64,000 bases of DNA, from positions 124,001 to 188,000 of the forward strand of contig CAWUHX010000224.1 in NCBI GenBank assembly GCA_963922205.1, read 5' to 3'. This DNA comes from Romanomermis culicivorax. Lineage: Eukaryota; Nematoda; Enoplea; Mermithida; Mermithidae. Shown one piece after another: positions 58,181 through 64,000 of this stretch. The position numbers and the translations under genes are program-made. The notes below the pieces were generated by a model. The model searched no databases. It was not told where the DNA came from and saw only the letters and a program-made list of their open reading frames with translations. Every line of letters starts with the position of its first letter. Position 1 is the first letter of the stretch.

Positions 58181-59618
58181 TTGGGATGGGCCGGTTATAC
58201 GGACCCGCGGATAGCCGCCTAAATTTTTGGAACCGGATCCACTGAACCAAATATTTTTGGATCCGGATCCATCGCTGTCGAAGATTAAGATGCAGTCAAA
58301 ATCAAATCTTTATTCATTTCAGTCTGTATTACAAGAATTTCAAGCCATAGCTAAATTATACTTGACCAATATAAATTTTTGAACAGTATCATCCAGGATT
58401 TTTTCAGCACAAGTCAGCACGATAGACAAATGATACTTGTAAACTGCTATCGACTAATGACATGATGCTTGACGTTCGTACATTCAAAAGAAATGAGACT
58501 CTCATATGATTCTTATTAAATTAGTTCATTTACATTATGCACTTGCTTAGTTGACTGGCAAGTAGATATTCAATAGTTAGTTAGTTAGACAATAGACAGT
58601 AATACTTGTAGGCATTCACATTCTATTTCGATAAAAGTTTACATGTTTTCATTGTATCTTCAACTTCAATATAAGTTCTCAATATAGGTGCTTAGGCACC
58701 GGTACCGGGCCTGTGTATTTTTTCCAGGCACCAATAATTTTTAGATGCAGTGTATGTCAGATAATCATGAAATTTGTAAATTAAAGGATAATGTAATATG
58801 TGAAGTGATGACCAGTTAAGTTCAATGTTCAAAAATGCAGTGAAATACTTAATTAATGTTGATCAATGACAAATTCTGTGACGAGAACCAAAATCTCAAA
58901 TTTTTCGGGTAACAAAAACAAACGGTTGCGTTTGTCGATTGATGGGTCAAGATAATGGTATCAGTTGCATTTTTTTGTAGTTTTTGTTCAGAGCAAAGGA
59001 AATAAACTTTTGCATTAAAAATCATAATTAATAATGGCATATATCCTTCCGAAAAAGTTATAGAAACAAAGTACTTTTGTACAAGTTTTCGGTAGAAAAA
59101 TGAAAGTTAATCAATTACGCCTATTGCCAATTTTGTTTTGCGAAAATCGAAATCGCTCAATAATAGGCAAAAAAGAAAAAATGAATCGTCACCCGAAACA
59201 TTTTTGGTTTCTAATCTACATAATTCAAAAAAGCTAAACATTCAAAGGTCCATATTCAACATGGAATTCAGTCGAATAGCATCTAATAGGAACCTGTAAT
59301 GGAACTTTTGGCGAAATATTACGAATTTTGACTTTATGCCAACTGTTAACCGCAACAGAACCAAGAAGCTTTTCTTCCTCTCGCTCACATTACTTATTTT
59401 TTTCTGTCTGATTATTATTATAATATTTTTGATGAATAAATATTGTGAAAACTAATATCAGATTTTTTGTCATTTCGTCCCGTGACAGTCTCTTTCAGAA
59501 ATGGTGAATAACTCCCAGATAGCAGACATATTTAATTAATACAGTAAATCAATCTGTGGTACTGTGAAGAGAGAATGAATAAGCATCAGGATCCAAGATA
59601 CATAAAAATGAATACGAA

Positions 59619-60045
59619 CAGTGTTTTTTTATTTGTACTTTACAAACGAAATGGTCCAGATCCATTCGAAAATTTTGGCTTCGTTTGTACTGGTACAAAC
59701 AAAATTTTTTTTGTCACTCAACAGCCATCAATATCAACAATGAACTTGTTTGTTATGCGTCCCCATCGATAACGACGTACTAGCAGCTATAGCATAATAA
59801 AAGCTTTTTGTGGAGTATTTCACTACTGCATGTTCTTTGTCTCTTGATCAAGTGTTTATGTGTCTGATTTCGTAGCCTTCCTATGTGTCTCGTGAAAATA
59901 GCCAACGTATTTCACAGCATGTTTGTTGCATTTTATAACAATGAATGCTCTTTTTAACAATTTTTCGCAAATTTTGGAGTACAAACAGTTTTTGAAAGGT
60001 CGTTTGTACCAGTACAAATGGACCGAGTACAAAAAAAAAACACTG
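59619..60045. mobile_element. Non-autonomous hAT-like element
   Basis: Inverted ends CAGTGTTTTTTT, with an inner pair around TTTGTACTGGTACAAA/TTTGTACCAGTACAAA. Flanks AATACGAA (59611-59618) and AATACAAC (60046-60053) match at 6 of 8 positions, consistent with an aged 8-bp duplication. CAGTG ends are common in hAT elements. Confidence 0.6.
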
Positions 60046-60962
60046 AATACAACAATGAATAATTATGATCCTAAAGTCACGTGATATTCAGCAAACTAAG
60101 CAATTTCATCATGTGAGTGTAGCCCCGGCACCGGTGCTTAGGTACTAGCACTCAAACCGGCACCGATTAAAGAGTCGGCATCGACGCATGATTAATTTGC
60201 ATAACCTTCAGCATATGTCAAAACATCTGTTTCCATATTAAGTAGTGTCCAAGAGGTTACATCTGAAGCTGATTCAGATTCGATCCCCAGTCGTTCACTA
60301 AGCAAAAGTGACAAAGAGGATGAGGATATTGATGGAGTTGTTACTTGTGAAAACGACGATTTATGACTTTTTAACGACAGTTTGGTGACATCTTTTATCT
60401 AACTTCCTTCTCGGAAAATTTTCAAGAATTTCTCCCTTTCAGTCATTAGCACGCATACTAACAGAAAAATTTCCATTAGCATGACTCTGGTTCCATAAGC
60501 ACCGTGCTAAAAACCCTGGTATCACTCTTCAAACGATTTTCAGTAGGATCATAAATTTGACCAGCACCACTGAATAATTGTTCAGAGGGGATGTCGTTGC
60601 TGGTGCAGACAAAAATTTATTGGCTAAGTGGTGAAATTCTTTTCATTGTCTTGATATATATTTCGATTTCCTCTCAATTCTACAAATAGGTATATATTAA
60701 CAAGCAGGCAGTACAAAAAATACTCTGTTTCTGGTTCAATTTGATCTTCTTCATCCTCACGACTGATGGCTAAAGGTCATTAAATGAACCAATTCCACGC
60801 TTGTTTATAGTTTTTATGCTTTTTATTTGGCGTTGGAATTATGATCTAGCTTCGATCATTCAGATTATCAATAATTTATGGACACCGAAAAAATATAAAT
60901 TCATAGAACTTAATTTTAGGATAATTAAACATATTGCATAATTATTAAAGAGCATATACACA

Positions 60963-61151
60963 TACATACCTGTACTTGGGGGGGGGGGACCCCCCAACTT
61001 GGCCAACCATATACCCAACATCACCCAACCCCCCCCAGTTTGGAAAAAATTAAAAAAATTTGCCAAAAAGTGTATGTTTTTTGGCCTTTTTTGGGAAAAA
61101 TTTCGACTTTTTTCTACCCCCTCAACTGGTCGGAGGTCTTACAGGTATGTA
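60963..61151. mobile_element. Short MITE with perfect 12-bp ends TACATACCTGTA
   Basis: TACATACCTGTA at 60963-60974 and its exact complement at 61140-61151. 189 bp with poly-G and poly-C tracts. Diverged relatives are at 24397-24971. Confidence 0.7.
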
Positions 61152-61254
61152 CACATATATATATATATGCTATCACATAAGATCGGGATCCGGTAGAATA
61201 TTTCATTCAGGATCCGGATCCGCTATCATCAAAAAAATGAATCCGGCTCATCCC

Positions 61255-64000
61255 TAGTAAATACAAGGCTGATTAATGCAAGATTTGCCATGAAAAATAC
61301 GATATTATCGATCGTAGATCGCCCAAAAAACCATCGGCCGATATTCAAAAAAAAAGTAAATTATCATCCGATGTCGATACATCGATCAATCATTACTCTC
61401 GTTCACTAACTGCATGGAAAACTGCTGAGAAACTTTCATTTTTGAAATATAATAATGACTGAATTTCAATCTCGAACGTGTTAGGAGTCCTTTTCCCCCC
61501 ATCGGGTGGGGTCAGAAAATGTCGGGTAGCATACCGGATCAAAAGGTCCGATACATCCCTAAAGATAGTATATGGTCGATTTGAGACGAGGAACCATTTT
61601 TGAAACACTCTGTACAAAACAGTTCCAGGTTTAAAACGGGAGGCGTTGACGTAAAAAGTTGAAAGAAAACCCTAGGGCTCAAAATTATATCTACTTTCAA
61701 AATAACTTTCGAGAAGCTGTATGTATGTTAATTTTTCAAATGTTATTCACGACAATTCTAAGATCATGAAGCTAACTTCTATATTATCAGGAAAAGTCAT
61801 TTAAGAAAGGTCGACCAAATGACGGTAAACCTTCAGAGGCGTTTTCGCTTGCATTGCGTTAACTACTACACCGTTTAATAAATATAAAGGTTCAAAGGCG
61901 TTTCACCAATAAAAAGGTTTCGCTCGTACCAAAATCAAGCCGTTCAGGAATCCCTTCCCATGTAGATTTCTAACATCTAACATTAACACAAAATTTAATA
62001 GTTTTTCGTTTATGAAATAAATGTATCTCAATTTCCTCCGCATGATAAACTTCACTCTATTTCTAGCGGACTTATGAGGGTTCACGGCCTGCAATGTGGT
62101 CTGATAAAAGACTTTAGATCAAGTCGGTGGATCATTTGACAATAATCATACGGAAATCAGCAGACTAGATTAATCTGAAGATGGCTGGAATACCAAAACC
62201 ATTCCTATTCTAGACAACATATAGAGCAGGAAAAAAGATAGAATAAGAACGCAATCACAGAGAGAAAATGGAGGTTTCTCCGTTGGCGAAAAATCGCGAT
62301 AAGAAATTTCCAGATTTTTTAGCGGATAAGAAAGAGTCAGTGTATTCATTTGCATAAATGGTGGACCAGATTAAGATTCTTATCTTTACGCCCGAAGCCG
62401 GGCGCCATTACCTGAGACACGGCTTTAGTTATCTCGCAGAAATGAGAAAAAATGTGGAAATATATAACAAAGCACCGAAGAGACCTTATCTTTCTCAAAA
62501 TGAATATGAAATGAAAAAGAATGTATCATTAAAGCGATAGCATTTTTTGATTTTCGCCTATCGTTCGATAAAATGGGATTATTTTTATGCGCGGCTGAAT
62601 ATATATGTATTCCACTTGAAGATTCTTATCGCACTTCAGGGGGAAAAAGCTTTCTGTGACAATCAGTCATCAGATAAAAAATGAATTATACTTTCCTTTC
62701 AGAGCTTTTTTTACATTTTTTATTGACGGATTTTACTGTATGACACGGAAAAATAGAGAAAAGCTAATTTGCCAAAAACAAACGGAAAGAAAAACGATCT
62801 GGCGCCGTTGCAAACTTCTTTGCGCTACAGGGTCATACCAGCTCACTCTAGTATTATTCATTCAAAGTTGACTTATTGAGATATAGAAATTATACAATTG
62901 AACCTCCTTTCGAACCAATGTTTTGAGGAGCATATTGATCTTATGCTTTATCTTCATACGATCAATAAATTTTGACGAACTAACTTTCTAACAGTCAATA
63001 AATTGAGAGACTTGAGAAGTTCCAGGAGTGAAAATCTTGCAGCTACTGCTGAGTTTAGGAGATGTTCGTTAGAGCAGGTTGTGGACGAAATCTAATCCAC
63101 TGAATCCGCATAGTTGAAAAGTATTTCTACACTGATCAGAGTAATAAATCGAATTTCGTACTCAATGTTAAAGTCGTGATGTGAATACCGACTACAGCAT
63201 GTCAATTGTAACAAATATTAGAACAGTCATCGTCAAAATCTTTCACTCTGGGTTTTTACTGTAGCATTTTTAACTCAAGAAATTGACAAGAGTGAGCTGA
63301 TGATCGTTTCATGTGACAAAAATATGAAGTAGTAATTGCTTTCCACTTTTACAATTGTGAAACATTTCAAGAAACGGACTAAAAGTGAAAAAAATTGAAA
63401 TCCATATACCATTAGAATGTGTTACCGGGAGACTGCGATATACTTCGACGGCGATAATCTACAATAAATGAAAACGTTCTGTCTCTAGACATACTAATTG
63501 AGAGCTTGGAGCTAGAAGTTCAGCAGTGACAAACTTTTTGCAAGTCTGATAAAAATATTATATATTCTTCTTATCTGTGATTCGATCAAAGTAATACTGG
63601 TGAAATATGCAGAAGGAAGATAAGCGAAATAAGTAGTCGCGTTTTTGAAACAGCAAAAAATTCTCTTTCGTCTTATCTTATCGAGCATGACCAACAAATT
63701 TTACTGTCTTCATTTTTGAGAAAGAAACGTTGAGAAGAAGGACCTAACTCAAGCTATTAGGATGAAGATATCCATGGATTTCGAATCACTTATTTACTTT
63801 CTTTTCCAGGAAACCATTTTAGTATTTCGGAAAAAAGATAATAATGCACGAAATGAAAAATGAGTCACATAAAAATTTACAACCGGTCTCTGCGAGGGTA
63901 TATAGTGATTTCGTTAACTTGAGTTACCTATCTTTTTGCTGTGATAAAAATCCATTTGTATCTTTCTAATCGCCGAAAAATCATATGTCTGGCTTCGCCA
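61255..64000. other. Intergenic, no gene recognised
   Basis: AT-rich. 62358-62540 is an open plus-strand frame with GC-richer start and no recognisable product. 63808-63863 follows a TTTTCCAG site and could be a short terminal exon, but nothing else supports it. A family C end lies near 63335-63385. Confidence 0.35.

Larger units (their letters stand above)
58181..61254. repeat. Cluster of probably nested hAT-like elements
   Basis: Outer GC-rich ends: GGGATGGGCCGG with GGATCC repeats (58183-58270), and GGATCCGGATCC with CCGGCTCATCCCTA (about 61183-61254) in inverse orientation. Inside are another inverted pair around GCACCGGTACCGGG (58687-58712) and CCCCGGCACCGGTGC (60123-60150), then the element at 59619-60045. 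Target duplications for the two outer pairs are not clear, so boundaries are uncertain. Confidence 0.45.

Noticed and set aside
61903-62540. Short ORFs on both strands
   Set aside because: No domain, splice partner or repeat evidence; too short to support.

Overview
The window looks like nuclear DNA of a small invertebrate, probably a nematode or another ecdysozoan. It is AT-rich, with split genes, small exons and TTTTCAG-type 3' splice sites. A TTTTGCAG acceptor sits 7 nt before one start codon, as expected for spliced-leader trans-splicing. The species cannot be named from sequence alone.

Layout. (1) 187-4889 (+): last two exons of an unrecognised Pro/Ala/Ser-rich protein; its 4.1 kb intron holds two nested hAT-like elements with clear target-site duplications. 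(2) 5944-22150 (-): a 16.2 kb, GC-richer, apparently young Ty3/gypsy retroelement with 1.44 kb LTRs differing by about 11 substitutions and one 10-bp indel, flanked by ACAG. Its order is 5' LTR, 3.7 kb leader with repeat arrays, gag, a shifted-frame ORF, envelope-like glycoprotein, retropepsin 1, SR-rich linker, retropepsin 2, RT, RNase H, integrase, 3' LTR. A glycoprotein upstream of the protease and two DTG proteases are not the canonical gag-pol-env layout. The leader carries ten TGACGTCA-like sites about 65 bp apart, positioned like the insulator of Drosophila gypsy. The element interrupts an open exon-like sequence. (3) 29509-31588 (-): complete six-exon gankyrin (PSMD10). (4) 39905-43898 (+): 3' part of a Dpr/DIP/ZIG-8-like immunoglobulin protein with a probable GPI signal. 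(5) 46192-56293 (-): six-exon FOG (Friend of GATA) type cofactor with an N-terminal RRKQ NuRD-type motif and FOG-style C2HC fingers.

The rest is intron and intergenic DNA packed with short non-autonomous transposons, several with perfect 8-bp target duplications and some nested, plus fold-back elements built from 16-bp iterated units. I saw no rRNA or tRNA gene and no CRISPR array.

The host genes appear unrelated to each other. The retroelement is the one multi-part system: Gag would build particles, the glycoprotein could give an extracellular phase, the proteases would mature the polyproteins, and RT, RNase H and integrase would copy and insert the element.
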